DNA of 35,103 bases from Alphaproteobacteria bacterium (GTDB lineage Bacteria; Pseudomonadota; Alphaproteobacteria; Acetobacterales; Acetobacteraceae). Where the stretch lies: NCBI GenBank assembly GCA_016869735.1, contig VGDL01000035.1:1-35103 (forward strand), given 5' to 3'. Shown here in pieces: positions 15,849 to 24,677 of the stretch. The notes below the pieces were generated by a model. That model saw only the letters and a program-made list of their open reading frames with translations, was not told where the DNA came from and made no database searches. Position 1 is the first letter of the stretch; the number at the start of each line of letters is the position of its first letter. A program made the position numbers and the translations under genes.

Positions 15849-18152
15849 ATGGATGACGCGAAGAAAACGCCGGTTGAGGATACGCGCACGGCGCGCGTCA
15901 CCGCCGAGGAAGCGCTGGCAATGCACCGGGAAGGCCGGCCGGGCAAGCTCGAAATCCGCTTGACCAAGCCGCTGATTACGGCGCGGGATTTAAGCTTGGC
16001 CTATTCACCCGGTGTGGCGGAGCCCTGCCTGCATATTCATCGCGACCCAAGCCTTGCCTATGATTACACGGCCAAGGGCAATTTTGTCGCGGTGATTTCA
16101 AATGGTACGGCGGTGCTGGGCCTTGGCAATCTGGGCGCACTGGCATCGAAGCCGGTGATGGAAGGCAAGGCCGCTTTGTTCAAGCGCTTCGCTGATGTCG
16201 ATTCCATGGATCTTTGCGTGGATACGGAAGACCCGGACGCTTTCATCAATGCCGTACGCTATCTGGGGCCGACTTTTGGCGGCATCAATCTGGAAGACAT
16301 CAAGGCGCCGGAATGCTTTGTGATCGAACAGCGGCTCCGCGAGTTGATGGATATTCCGGTTTTCCATGATGACCAGCATGGCACCGCGATTGTTGCCGCT
16401 GCAGGGCTGATCAATGCCTGCCATCTGACCGGGCGCGATTTGAAGACAACCAAACTGGTTATCAATGGCGCCGGTGCGGCTTCCATTGCCTGTGCTGAGT
16501 TGGTGAAGGCCATGGGGATGCGCCCCGAGAACGTGATCCTTTGTGATACCAAGGGCGTGATCTGGCGTGGCCGTCAGGAAGGCATGAACCAGTGGAAATC
16601 CGCCCATGCGGTCACCACTTCCGCGCGCACGCTGACGCAAGCGCTTGATGGCGCCGATGTATTCTTTGGCCTTTCCGTGAAGGGTGCGCTGACGCCTGAT
16701 ATGATCCGCGCCATGGCGCCAAAGCCGATCATTTTCGCCATGGCCAATCCCGATCCGGAAATCACACCGGATGAGGCGCGCGCCGCGCGGCCCGATTGCA
16801 TCATCGCAACCGGCCGTTCGGATTACCCGAACCAGGTCAATAATGTACTGGGCTTTCCCTTTATTTTCCGTGGCGCCCTGGATGTGCGCGCTTCCACCAT
16901 CAATGACGCGATGAAAATCGCAGCCGCCGAATCGCTCGCCATGCTGGCGCGCGAAGACGTGCCGGAGGAAGTCTCAGGAGCGGGTGCAGGCAAGGCGCTA
17001 CGCTTCGGGCCGGATTATATCATTCCCAATGCCTTCGATCCGCGCCTCATTTCACGCGTTTCGCCGGCCGTTGCCAAGGCCGCGATGGATAGCGGCGTGG
17101 CGCGCCGGCCCTTGCCTGATTTGCAGCGCTATGCGCGTGATTTGGCGAACCGGCTGGATGCGACAGTGGGCGCGCTGGAAGCCATTGCGGAAAGCGTGCG
17201 GCAGAACCCGAAGCGTGTCGTGTTCGCGGAAGGTGAGGAAGAAAAAGTCATCCGCGCTGCGATTGGTTTCCGCAATGCAGGCTATGGCACACCCATTTTG
17301 GTTGGCCGGGAAGATCGCATCGCGGCAGTGGCCAATGCCATTGGTATTCCCTTGCCAGATGGCATTGAAATCCAAAATGCGCGACTTTCGGATTCGACGC
17401 GCCGCTATGCGGAGTTTCTCTATGAGAAACGGCAACGCGATGGCTTTCTGCAACGCGATTGCCAGCGCCTGGTCAATCAGGACCGCAATGTCTTTGCCGC
17501 CTGTATGGTCGCAACTGGTGATGCGGATGCGGTGGTGACCGGCACCACGCGGTCCTATTCCGCCGCGCTTGAGGGCATCAGCATGGCGATAGACCCTGTG
17601 CCGGGGCGCGTCGCTTTCGGGGTGTCCATCATCATTTCCCGTCAGGCAGGCACGGTGCTGGTGGCTGACACTGCCATTCACGAAAGACCAGATGCGGATA
17701 CGCTGGCGGGCATTGCGCGCGGTTCCGCCGCTGCGGCGCGGCGCTTGGGGATGGAACCGCGCGTGGCGTTTCTTTCTTTTTCCACCTTCGGCGATCCACG
17801 CGGCACCATCCCGGGAAGCATTCGTGAAGCGGTCAAACTGCTGACCGAACGTGGTGCGGATTTTGAATTTGATGGTGAAATGGCAGCCGATGTCGCGCTT
17901 GATCCCGCGCTGCGTGCCAAGCTTTACCCCTTCTGTCGGCTGACCGGGCCCGCCAATGTGCTGATCATGCCAGGCATTCACGCGGCGCATATTCTGACAC
18001 GCGCCGTGCCGCAGTTGACCAGCAGCACCGTGATCGGACCGCTGCTGACCGGGCTTTCGCATTCGGCGCAGATCGTGCCAATGCAGGCGGGTGTCAATCA
18101 AATCGTGGATGTGGCCTGCCTTGCGGCACATGCCGCCGTGCCGCGCGGATAG
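15849..18152 (+). CDS. maeB: NADP-dependent malic enzyme with C-terminal phosphotransacetylase-like domain
   Basis: Oxidatively decarboxylates malate to pyruvate, making NADPH. This 767-residue form is the long MaeB type. The malic N-terminal domain includes YSPGVAEPC (Y52) and FHDDQHGTA (about 172-180), the NAD(P)-binding domain has INGAGAAS (about 206-213), and a phosphate acetyltransferase-like domain begins near 455 ([17 protein letters not shown]). In known MaeB enzymes that C-terminal domain is regulatory, responding to acetyl-CoA, rather than transferring acetyl groups. The ATG at 15849 is chosen because GAGGAG (15832-15837) lies 11 bases upstream; the GTG at 15840 is too close. It is cytoplasmic. 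Confidence 0.95.
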   Translation: MDDAKKTPVEDTRTARVTAEEALAMHREGRPGKLEIRLTKPLITARDLSLAYSPGVAEPCLHIHRDPSLAYDYTAKGNFVAVISNGTAVLGLGNLGALASKPVMEGKAALFKRFADVDSMDLCVDTEDPDAFINAVRYLGPTFGGINLEDIKAPECFVIEQRLRELMDIPVFHDDQHGTAIVAAAGLINACHLTGRDLKTTKLVINGAGAASIACAELVKAMGMRPENVILCDTKGVIWRGRQEGMNQWKSAHAVTTSARTLTQALDGADVFFGLSVKGALTPDMIRAMAPKPIIFAMANPDPEITPDEARAARPDCIIATGRSDYPNQVNNVLGFPFIFRGALDVRASTINDAMKIAAAESLAMLAREDVPEEVSGAGAGKALRFGPDYIIPNAFDPRLISRVSPAVAKAAMDSGVARRPLPDLQRYARDLANRLDATVGALEAIAESVRQNPKRVVFAEGEEEKVIRAAIGFRNAGYGTPILVGREDRIAAVANAIGIPLPDGIEIQNARLSDSTRRYAEFLYEKRQRDGFLQRDCQRLVNQDRNVFAACMVATGDADAVVTGTTRSYSAALEGISMAIDPVPGRVAFGVSIIISRQAGTVLVADTAIHERPDADTLAGIARGSAAAARRLGMEPRVAFLSFSTFGDPRGTIPGSIREAVKLLTERGADFEFDGEMAADVALDPALRAKLYPFCRLTGPANVLIMPGIHAAHILTRAVPQLTSSTVIGPLLTGLSHSAQIVPMQAGVNQIVDVACLAAHAAVPRG

Positions 18153-18194
18153 GATGGCGCGCTTTTAAGGGGGCAGGATGCTTTTGGGTGGAAT

Positions 18195-19208
18195 GTGACG
18201 CAGCATACCAAAAAGCCATCGCATCACCCGGAAAGGCTCGATCATTTCATGGCGCGTGCCGGTGCCGCCTATTACGCCGCGCGCGACCCGTTTCACGATT
18301 TCGCGACCTCGCCGGAATTATCCCAGGCTTTTGGAGAATGCCTCGGGCTTTGGGCGGCGGTGACTTGGCAGGCCATGGGGCGACCTGATCCGGTATTGCT
18401 GGTGGAATGCGGACCCGGCCGCGGCAGCCTGATGGCAGATGCGCTCCGCGCAATTGATGAAATGATGCCAGATTTTCGCGCTGCCTTGCGGGTGCATCTG
18501 GTGGAAACATCGCCGCGCCTACGGGAAGCGCAGGCGTTGCGGCTAGGTGATGCAGCTATCACTTGGCATGAGGATATCACCACCCTTCCCACTGCGCCCA
18601 TGATTATGCTCGCGAATGAATTTCTTGATGCGCTGCCCATTCGCCAATTCATTCGCCGTGGTGCCATCTGGTACGAACGCTTTGTCGCGGATGGTATGTT
18701 CATTGAAATGCCCTCGGATGCTGTTCTGCAGGAAGAAGCCCCGGAAGGCGCCATTAAGGAAGTAAATGAAGCAGCGCTTGACTTCGCGGCATGGCTGGGC
18801 AGATGGGTCACACTGCATGGGGGCGCGGCGCTGTTGATTGATTATGGCCCAGGACAAACTGGGTTTGGCGATAGCCTACAGGCCATACGCGCAGGTCAGC
18901 CCATTGATCCACTCACCAGCCCTGGCCAGGTGGATATCACCGCCCATGTGGATTTCGCGGCCCTTGCCGCTGCGGCAGGTGCCGCGGGTGCGGTGACGCA
19001 TGGCCCCTTGCCACAGGGCGTCTTCCTGCAGCGCCTGGGCTTCATGACGCGGGCCGCGATGCTGGCGCGGCTTGCGCCCGCCAGCGCACAGGCGCAGCTT
19101 GCCGCGGCGCATCGGCTGACGGCGCCCGAAGCGATGGGGCGTCTGTTCAAGGCCTTGGCTGTATGCGATCCACGCCTGCTCATACTTGCCGGATTCGAAG
19201 CCGCATGA
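18195..19208 (+). CDS. SAM-dependent methyltransferase, MidA/NDUFAF7 family (DUF185)
   Basis: A 337-residue class I methyltransferase of the MidA/NDUFAF7 type. Motif I is ECGPGRGSL (71-79), and the family-specific N-terminal segment HDFATSPELSQAFGE (34-48) is the bacterial form of the conserved GDF-TaPE-SQ-FGE signature. The mitochondrial homologue methylates an arginine of complex I subunit NDUFS2; a matching role in bacterial NDH-1 assembly is plausible but untested here. The GTG start at 18195 follows GGGTGGA closely; an ATG at 18249 would remove the first 18 residues but keep the domain. Its TGA overlaps the ATG of pgeF. Confidence 0.9.
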   Translation: MTQHTKKPSHHPERLDHFMARAGAAYYAARDPFHDFATSPELSQAFGECLGLWAAVTWQAMGRPDPVLLVECGPGRGSLMADALRAIDEMMPDFRAALRVHLVETSPRLREAQALRLGDAAITWHEDITTLPTAPMIMLANEFLDALPIRQFIRRGAIWYERFVADGMFIEMPSDAVLQEEAPEGAIKEVNEAALDFAAWLGRWVTLHGGAALLIDYGPGQTGFGDSLQAIRAGQPIDPLTSPGQVDITAHVDFAALAAAAGAAGAVTHGPLPQGVFLQRLGFMTRAAMLARLAPASAQAQLAAAHRLTAPEAMGRLFKALAVCDPRLLILAGFEAA

Positions 19209-19987
19209 ACGCTGAATTTCTGATCGCCAATCCCTTGCAGTTGCCACGCCTGAGGCATGGTTTTTTCACGCGTAATGGCGGCGTTTCAAAGGGTGCTTTT
19301 GCATCACTGAATTGTTCGCTCTCCGGCAAGGATGATGCAGCGTCGGTGCGGGAGAACCGCAGCCGTGCTGCGGCAGCGCTTGGAATTGAATACCGCGCGC
19401 TTTGCGGGTTGACCCAGGTACACGGCAAGCACGTGGTAGTGGCCGAAGATGCCTGGCCGGAGGACCAGCGCCCAGAAGCCGATGGTGTGGTGACACGGCG
19501 CGCGGGCCTCGCACTTGGCATCATTACCGGCGATTGCGCGCCGGTGCTCTTCGCGGATCGCGCTGCTGGCGTGATTGGTGGTGCCCATGCAGGCTGGCGC
19601 GGTGCGGTGGCGGGCGTGCTGGAAGAAACGGTTTTCGCCATGGAGAGGCTTGGCGCCACGCGACGCGACCTCATCGCGGTGGTCGGCCCCTGTATTCATC
19701 AATCATCCTATGAAGTGGCCGCCGATTTGCGCAATGCAGTGCTGGCGCGCGATTCTGCTGATGCGCGGCATTTTACCGAAGGCAAACGCGAAGGGCACTG
19801 GCAATTCGATCTGCCCGGTTATTGTGCGGCGCGCTTGTCGGCACTTGGGGTTGCAGCCAGCATCATGATGCATGATACGCTACCCGATGACGCGCGCTTT
19901 TTCAGCCATAGGCGCAATACCTTGGCCGGGGGCGGTTCAATCGGGCATCAATTGTCGGCCATAGTGATTGACGATCACAAATCCTAA
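19205..19987 (+). CDS. pgeF: Peptidoglycan editing factor PgeF (multicopper-oxidase-like laccase domain, YfiH family)
   Basis: A 260-residue protein of the YfiH/PgeF family. The Zn/active-site triad is in place: H73 (TQVHG), C111 (ITGDCAPV) and H128 (GGAHAGWRG). E. coli YfiH corrects misincorporated amino acids in peptidoglycan precursors, and other members act as purine nucleoside phosphorylases or adenosine deaminases, so the exact activity is open. The ATG at 19205 overlaps the stop of the upstream methyltransferase gene (ATGA), and this pairing is frequent in alphaproteobacteria. It is cytoplasmic. A long gap without recognised genes follows. Confidence 0.92.
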   Translation: MNAEFLIANPLQLPRLRHGFFTRNGGVSKGAFASLNCSLSGKDDAASVRENRSRAAAALGIEYRALCGLTQVHGKHVVVAEDAWPEDQRPEADGVVTRRAGLALGIITGDCAPVLFADRAAGVIGGAHAGWRGAVAGVLEETVFAMERLGATRRDLIAVVGPCIHQSSYEVAADLRNAVLARDSADARHFTEGKREGHWQFDLPGYCAARLSALGVAASIMMHDTLPDDARFFSHRRNTLAGGGSIGHQLSAIVIDDHKS

Positions 19988-20436
19988 GCTGCCAGTTCAG
20001 AAATATGACGCGGTGCGCCTTCAACAGGCGTGATCGCATGGGTGCTGGTTACCCCAAGGCGTAGAGGCAAATCCCAGTACGAACCTGTCAGACTTCCTGA
20101 GTTATTGGTGGCCTACCCAGCGCCCGCAACATCAAACCGCATGCCGTACAGATCTGGCGCTTGCCGGGGTGGTGCTGGTGCCGCGCCATCACATTGAATT
20201 ACGTCATACTGGTGTACGACGCGCACCAGGATTGCTGGGTTGATGGTGGATCCCAGAAAATACCGCGAATGGCAGCGCGTATTTGCGGAAATAAATTCTT
20301 CTTTTCCACTCGATCGGGCGTAGATATTCTTTATATTTTCAAACGAATTTATTCGTTGACCTACTGAAGATCGCTGGATATTTTCGCGGACGTTTTGCCG
20401 AAATCGATGTTTCAAGAAATTCGAGGAGAGACATTT
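19988..20436. other. 449-base gap before fccA, no convincing gene, promoter-like distal end
   Basis: The first 250 bases have the usual base composition but no ORF that resembles a known family. Only a 26-codon frame (20243-20323, begins MVDPRKYREWQRVF) looks protein-like, and it lacks a clear ribosome binding site. From 20281 the DNA turns AT-rich. A weak promoter-like pair, TTTTCC at 20302-20307 and TATTCT at 20325-20330 (17-base spacing), is followed by a perfect palindrome at 20342-20357. This end probably carries the fccAB control region. Confidence 0.5.
20342..20357. promoter_or_regulatory. Perfect AT-rich palindrome, candidate operator for fccAB
   Basis: AACGAAT at 20342-20348 and ATTCGTT at 20351-20357 form a perfect inverted repeat around TT. 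It lies about 80 bases before the fccA ATG and just after a -10-like TATTCT. Compact AT-rich palindromes of this kind are used by ArsR-type repressors, some of which (BigR/SqrR) respond to sulfide species; no such regulator gene is in the window. The role is inferred. Confidence 0.4.
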
Positions 20437-20730
20437 ATGCACCTCAAAATAACGCTTTGTTTTTTGTTCCTAACCGCCACGCCGGCTTTTGCGCAGGCAG
20501 CAGATACGCCATTGCTGATCGGTGGTTGCCAGGGCTGCCATGGAGCATCCGGCCAGGGGGCGCAGGGCATTCCCTCCATCAAGGCCAATCACAGCCGAGA
20601 CGAATTCATTGCGATCATGCGCGCTTTCGGCGCGAATGAACGGCCGGCCACAGTCATGGGGCGCATCAGCCGCGGTTATACGCCTGATCAAATCGCGCTT
20701 TTGGCCGCCCATTACGCGCGCCCGCAATAG
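20437..20730 (+). CDS. fccA: Monoheme cytochrome c subunit of flavocytochrome c sulfide dehydrogenase
   Basis: A 97-residue exported c-type cytochrome. It has a Sec signal peptide (about 1-20, ending AFAQA), one heme-binding motif C31-Q-G-C34-H35, and M74 (TVMGRI) as likely sixth iron ligand. It should accept electrons from the FccB flavoprotein in the periplasm and pass them to the respiratory chain. The small monoheme form resembles the short green-sulfur-bacterial subunits rather than the diheme one of Allochromatium. The start is set by GAGGAGAG at 20423-20430; the in-frame ATGs further upstream (20395, 20407) have no such site. fccB follows after 18 bases. Confidence 0.88.
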   Translation: MHLKITLCFLFLTATPAFAQAADTPLLIGGCQGCHGASGQGAQGIPSIKANHSRDEFIAIMRAFGANERPATVMGRISRGYTPDQIALLAAHYARPQ

Positions 20731-20748
20731 CGCCGGAGGAACAAGATC

Positions 20749-22041
20749 ATGTCCATTTCACGTCGCAATTTCCTTGCAGCCGCAGCGCTTCCAGTAGCCC
20801 TGGCCGCGCCGCGTATTTCCCATGCCCAAGCCGGTGCCGGCCGTGTTGTCATCATCGGTGGTGGCTTTGGTGGCGCTTCTGCCGCGCGTTTCGCGCGTGA
20901 TAATTTTCCTGCGCTCGATGTTACGTTGATTGAACGTAGCCGAAGCTTCAGCACCTGCCCTTACGGCAATCTTGTCTTGGCCGGCCGACGGGACATGAAC
21001 AGCATCACCTTCGGCTATGAAAAACTCGCCGCGCGTGGTGTGCGCGTGGTGCATCAAAGCGTTGTAGCGGTGGATGCAGCAGCGAAACAGGTTAGGCTCG
21101 CAGGTGGGGCGCAGATACCCTATGACCGGCTGATCATGTCGCCTGGCATTGATCTGCGCTGGGGTGCCATTGAAGGCTATGATGAAGCGGAGAGTGAGCG
21201 TATGCCGCATGGCTGGGTACCGTCACTGCAACCCATTTCCCTGCTGCGCCGCCAGCTTGAAGCCATGCCCGATGGCGGCAATTTCATTATGGTTATCCCA
21301 GATAATCCCTTCCGCTGCCCGCCCGGCCCCTATGAGCGGATCAGCATGGTTGCGGATTATCTGAAGCGCGCCAAACCGCGCAGCAAACTCATTGCACTCG
21401 ATGCAAAAAATGGATTTTCGAAGCAGCCGCTATTTCAGGATGCGTGGGCAGAGCTTTACCCCGGCATCATCGAATGGCGCGGCGCTTCCAGTGATGGCCG
21501 CGTGATGCGCGTGAATGCCGCAGCCATGGAAGTGGAAACGGAATTCGGTGAAAAGCTAAAGGGCGCTGTTGTCAATGTCATTCCCCCGCAAATGGCTGCG
21601 AAGATTGCGCGTGATGCCGGGCTTGCCAATCAATCCGGCTGGTGCCCGATAAAGCCTGCAACCATGGAAAGCACGCAGGTGGAGGGAATTCATGTGCTTG
21701 GCGATGCGACCATCGCCGCCCCCATGCCAAAATCGGGTTTTGTTGCATCTTCTCACGCAAAACACGCGGTCGCCTGCATCGCCGCATCGCTTGCCGGTCG
21801 CGCACCACCGGCTGCGACCTTCTTCAATACCTGCTACAGCCATGTGGGACCTGATTACGGAATTTCCATTGTCGGCGTCTTCCGTTCTGGCCCCAATGGC
21901 TTCGCAGAGGTTGAAGGGTCGGGCGGCGTCAGCCCGCGCAATGCCGCAATGACGGCGGAACGGCGCAAGGAACAACGCCAACTTGAAGCGCTGTATGCCG
22001 ATGGCTGGTATCAGAGCATAACCGATGAGATGTTCGGATAA
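20749..22041 (+). CDS. fccB: Flavocytochrome c sulfide dehydrogenase, flavoprotein subunit
   Basis: Oxidises sulfide to sulfur or polysulfide in the periplasm and passes electrons to the cytochrome subunit. The 430-residue protein begins with a twin-arginine signal (SRRNFLAAAA, R5-R6), consistent with export after FAD loading. VVIIGGGFGG (33-42) binds FAD. C70 (STCPYGN) lies where the Allochromatium enzyme carries its covalent 8-alpha-cysteinyl FAD; C190 (FRCPPGPYER) and C362 (FNTCYSHV) match the redox-active cysteine pair. HVLGDA (315-320) is the second FAD contact, and the C-terminal FCSD domain is complete. GGAGGAACAAG precedes the ATG. SoxF is the name of close relatives in sox clusters, but no sox gene is seen here. 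Confidence 0.92.
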   Translation: MSISRRNFLAAAALPVALAAPRISHAQAGAGRVVIIGGGFGGASAARFARDNFPALDVTLIERSRSFSTCPYGNLVLAGRRDMNSITFGYEKLAARGVRVVHQSVVAVDAAAKQVRLAGGAQIPYDRLIMSPGIDLRWGAIEGYDEAESERMPHGWVPSLQPISLLRRQLEAMPDGGNFIMVIPDNPFRCPPGPYERISMVADYLKRAKPRSKLIALDAKNGFSKQPLFQDAWAELYPGIIEWRGASSDGRVMRVNAAAMEVETEFGEKLKGAVVNVIPPQMAAKIARDAGLANQSGWCPIKPATMESTQVEGIHVLGDATIAAPMPKSGFVASSHAKHAVACIAASLAGRAPPAATFFNTCYSHVGPDYGISIVGVFRSGPNGFAEVEGSGGVSPRNAAMTAERRKEQRQLEALYADGWYQSITDEMFG

Positions 22042-22064
22042 CACGCGACACAGGCCGAGTCCCC

Positions 22065-22083
22065 GGGCATCCTGGTGATGCCC
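22065..22083. other. Hairpin between convergent fccB and Bug receptor genes
   Basis: GGGCATC (22065-22071) and GATGCCC (22077-22083) pair around CTGGT, starting 23 bases after the fccB stop. The stem is strong, but no T-run follows on either strand, so it is at best a 3'-end structure or factor-assisted terminator for fccAB. Confidence 0.35.
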
Positions 22084-22185
22084 AGGAATGACCGGGCAAT
22101 AGGCAAATCCATGGGCATCCAGCGCTTTGAGGAACCTGATCCTGGGGCCGGTTCGGATAAGCGTCAGTGGTCGCTAAATCTTTTT

Positions 22186-23151
22186 CTATTCGATCTTCAG
22201 TCCGGTTTCACGGATCAATTGCCGGACCAGGTCGCGATCTTTCCTGATACGTTCCGCAAATGTGGCGGCGCTTTCTGTCACTACATCATTGCCTGAAGCG
22301 GCCAGCCTTTGGCGCGTTGGTTCATCACTTGTGGCGTGGCGCAACGCAGCCTCCAGACGGGCGCGGATGGGTGCTGGGGTGGCTGAAGGGGCAAATAATC
22401 CATTCCAGCTTGTCAGATCAAAGCCTTGGAAGCCGCTTTCGGCCAAGGTTGGCAAATGCGCAAAACTGCCGCGACGCTCACCGCTTGTCAGTGCGATGCC
22501 CCGCGCACGGTCATTCTGGATCACCGGGGCGAAGCTATTCACGGTGCCGATAGCGCCATCAATATTGCCAGCCGCCACATCGCGCGCGCTTTCAGCACCA
22601 CCGCGATAAGCGACATGCTCCATTTTGATGCCCGCGCGCATTTCCAATAGCGCGCCAGCCAAATGACCGATGGTGCCAATGCCAGGCGTACCACAGGTGA
22701 AGCCGGGCCGCGCCTTCACAGCAGCGATGAATTCCGCGACATCGCGCGCCGGGTAGTCCCGCTTGGTGACTAGGATATAGGGCAAAGCCACTGCCTGGCC
22801 AATCGGCACAAAGGCGTTTTCATAATCAAAAGGCAGACCGCGATGAATCAGCGGCGCCACGGCAAAAGCGAAATTTTCGAAGAACAGCGTATAACCATCA
22901 GCAGGTGCATTCGCGACAATACCGGCGCCGATAGTCCCGCCGCCGCCACTGCGATTTTCCACAATGATATTCTGGCCGAGAAATTCGGAAATGCGCGGTA
23001 TCAAGAGCCGCATTACCGTGTCGGATTGCCCACCAGGTGCGTAGGGCACCACCACGCGGATGGGGCGCGCTGGGAAATCCTGCGCACCGGCGATCACGGG
23101 CGCGGCCAGAAGACCAGTCGCAAGCAAAAGGGAACGGCGTTGCATGCTCAT
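22186..23151 (-). CDS. Tripartite tricarboxylate transporter (Bug family) substrate-binding protein
   Basis: A 321-residue Bug/TctC-type receptor, the second in this window and of the same length as the first but clearly different in sequence. The N-terminus MQRRSLLLATGLLAAPVIAG-AQD is a signal peptide with two arginines, possibly Tat-compatible. Hallmarks are ARPIRVVVPYAPGGQSD, GQNIIVENRSGGGG, and APADGYTLFF. The gene follows an amidase gene after 6 bases on the same strand, so both are probably one transcript: uptake receptor plus intracellular amide hydrolase. No tctA or tctB is present. The ATG at 23145 (third residue) could also be the start. Confidence 0.9.
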   Translation of the reverse strand: MSMQRRSLLLATGLLAAPVIAGAQDFPARPIRVVVPYAPGGQSDTVMRLLIPRISEFLGQNIIVENRSGGGGTIGAGIVANAPADGYTLFFENFAFAVAPLIHRGLPFDYENAFVPIGQAVALPYILVTKRDYPARDVAEFIAAVKARPGFTCGTPGIGTIGHLAGALLEMRAGIKMEHVAYRGGAESARDVAAGNIDGAIGTVNSFAPVIQNDRARGIALTSGERRGSFAHLPTLAESGFQGFDLTSWNGLFAPSATPAPIRARLEAALRHATSDEPTRQRLAASGNDVVTESAATFAERIRKDRDLVRQLIRETGLKIE

Positions 23152-23157
23152 GCTCCG

Positions 23158-24618
23158 TCATGCGCTTTCGGCCGGCGGCACGCTGCCCGGCCTGGGGGTG
23201 ATCGGCAACAGCCTCTCAATACGCGTCATTTTCTCAAACAGCGCCGCCACCTGCAAGGCACGCGCATCCTGCCGTGGCGGTGCGACAATATGCAGCCCAA
23301 CGGGCCTGCCATATTGATCAAAACCGCACGGCACCGCGACAGCGGGGCAGCCCGCCAGCGTGGCGAAGGCATTGATCAGCGACCCGCCCATGTAGTTGTC
23401 GAGCTTCTTGCCACCAATGCTCTCAGGTGCGCGGAGCATCACATCAAAGGCGGGCGTCGCTGCACCAGGCGTAATCAGCACATCATAGCGTTTGAACAAA
23501 TCGCGCATGCTGATGAAGAAGCGCCGGCGTTCATGTTCGGCCCAGGCGAGGCGCGATGCGGTTTCCTGCAAACCCCGTTCGGTTTGCCAGATGATGTCTG
23601 GCTTGATCTTGTCGCGATGCTCCTTCAGCATTTTCTCGCGGTCCACCACGAAATGCTGGCTACGCAACACCAGGAAGGCTTCGTTCAAATCGCCAAGCTC
23701 AGGATACGCTTCCTCCACCACGGCGCCAAGCGCTTCAAACCGGCGCACTTCGCGCGCGCAAATCGCCTCAGTCTCGCGGTCCATCGCAAGCGCACCACCG
23801 AAACGCGCGGTGAAGGCAATGCGCTTCGGTGCCTCGGCCTCGGCTGCCGCCACCGCTGCGGCATAGGGGCGCGCAGGCGCTTCCCAGGTGAGCGGATCGG
23901 CCAAATCCCAGCCCGCCATGCTGTCCAGAAACAACGCCAGATCAGGGATGTTGCGCGCCATTGGCCCATTCACCGAAAGCGGCGAATAGAGATCATCCGC
24001 CGTCCCACGGCTCACGCGCCCTGGCGAGGGACGCAGCCCCACCACTGAACAATAGGTCGCGGGGCGACGGAGTGACCCACCATGATCCGACCCATGCGCC
24101 AACCAAACCTGCCCTGTCGCCAGGGCAACCGCGCCGCCGCCCGTGGAACCACCACAGGTGAGCGCGGTATTCCAAGGGTTGCGCGTACGCCCAAACACTT
24201 CATTGAAGGTGGAACCACCCGCGCCGAATTCGGGCGTATTGGATTTGGCAATCACAATGCCGCCCTTGCGTTCGATGCGTTCCACCAAAGGATGGCTTTC
24301 CTTCGGTACGTAATCAGCGAAGATCGGGCTGCCATAGGTGGTGCGCACGCCGGCTACTTCCGCCAAATCCTTGATAGCAACGGGTATCCCGCCAAGCCAG
24401 CCCGCTTCACCTTCCGCTTCGCGCCGCTTGCCCGCCATCAGCGCGCGGGCATGGTCGCGCGCGCGGTCAAGGCAAAGCGTGGGCAGCGCATTCACCGCGC
24501 CATCTACCGCAGCGATGCGCGCCTCAGCGGCGTCAATCAAATCAAGCGGTGTGATATCGCGCGCCTTCAGCTTGGCGACGGCTTCTGTCGCACTCAGGCG
24601 GATCAATTCATCGGACAT
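23158..24618 (-). CDS. Amidase (amidase-signature family)
   Basis: A 486-residue amidase-signature hydrolase that cleaves carboxylic amides to acid and ammonia. The Ser-cisSer-Lys triad is visible: K83 (PVAIKDLAEV), S158 (CGGSTGGGA) and S182 (SDHGGSLRRPA), with the family spacing of 24 between the two serines. The SS pair of the usual GGSSGG motif reads ST here, a mild change. No signal peptide is seen, so it is cytoplasmic. The start at 24618 (MSDELIRLSATEAV) is preferred over 24633 because the helix typical of the family begins there. It is the first gene of a probable two-gene unit with the Bug receptor and is divergent from the PaiB-like gene. The substrate cannot be read from the sequence. 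Confidence 0.92.
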   Translation of the reverse strand: MSDELIRLSATEAVAKLKARDITPLDLIDAAEARIAAVDGAVNALPTLCLDRARDHARALMAGKRREAEGEAGWLGGIPVAIKDLAEVAGVRTTYGSPIFADYVPKESHPLVERIERKGGIVIAKSNTPEFGAGGSTFNEVFGRTRNPWNTALTCGGSTGGGAVALATGQVWLAHGSDHGGSLRRPATYCSVVGLRPSPGRVSRGTADDLYSPLSVNGPMARNIPDLALFLDSMAGWDLADPLTWEAPARPYAAAVAAAEAEAPKRIAFTARFGGALAMDRETEAICAREVRRFEALGAVVEEAYPELGDLNEAFLVLRSQHFVVDREKMLKEHRDKIKPDIIWQTERGLQETASRLAWAEHERRRFFISMRDLFKRYDVLITPGAATPAFDVMLRAPESIGGKKLDNYMGGSLINAFATLAGCPAVAVPCGFDQYGRPVGLHIVAPPRQDARALQVAALFEKMTRIERLLPITPRPGSVPPAESA

Positions 24619-24677
24619 ACGACTTTTCCCCAAAACCAGGATAGGCTAACAGCAATCTAAGTTTGGAGAAGACCCAG

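Noticed and set aside
17052-18131. 359-codon minus-strand frame opposite malic enzyme
   Set aside because: It is a complement shadow of the phosphotransacetylase-like domain of maeB, with no domain of its own.
20243-20323. 26-codon frame beginning MVDPRKYREWQRVF
   Set aside because: It looks protein-like but lacks a ribosome binding site and homology known to me; kept only as a note under the gap.
20113-20442. 109-codon minus-strand frame in the gap before fccA
   Set aside because: It has no family resemblance and covers the presumed fccA promoter and ribosome binding site.
22065-22083. GGGCATC/GATGCCC hairpin as a Rho-independent terminator
   Set aside because: No T-tract follows on either strand, so it is listed only as a hairpin.
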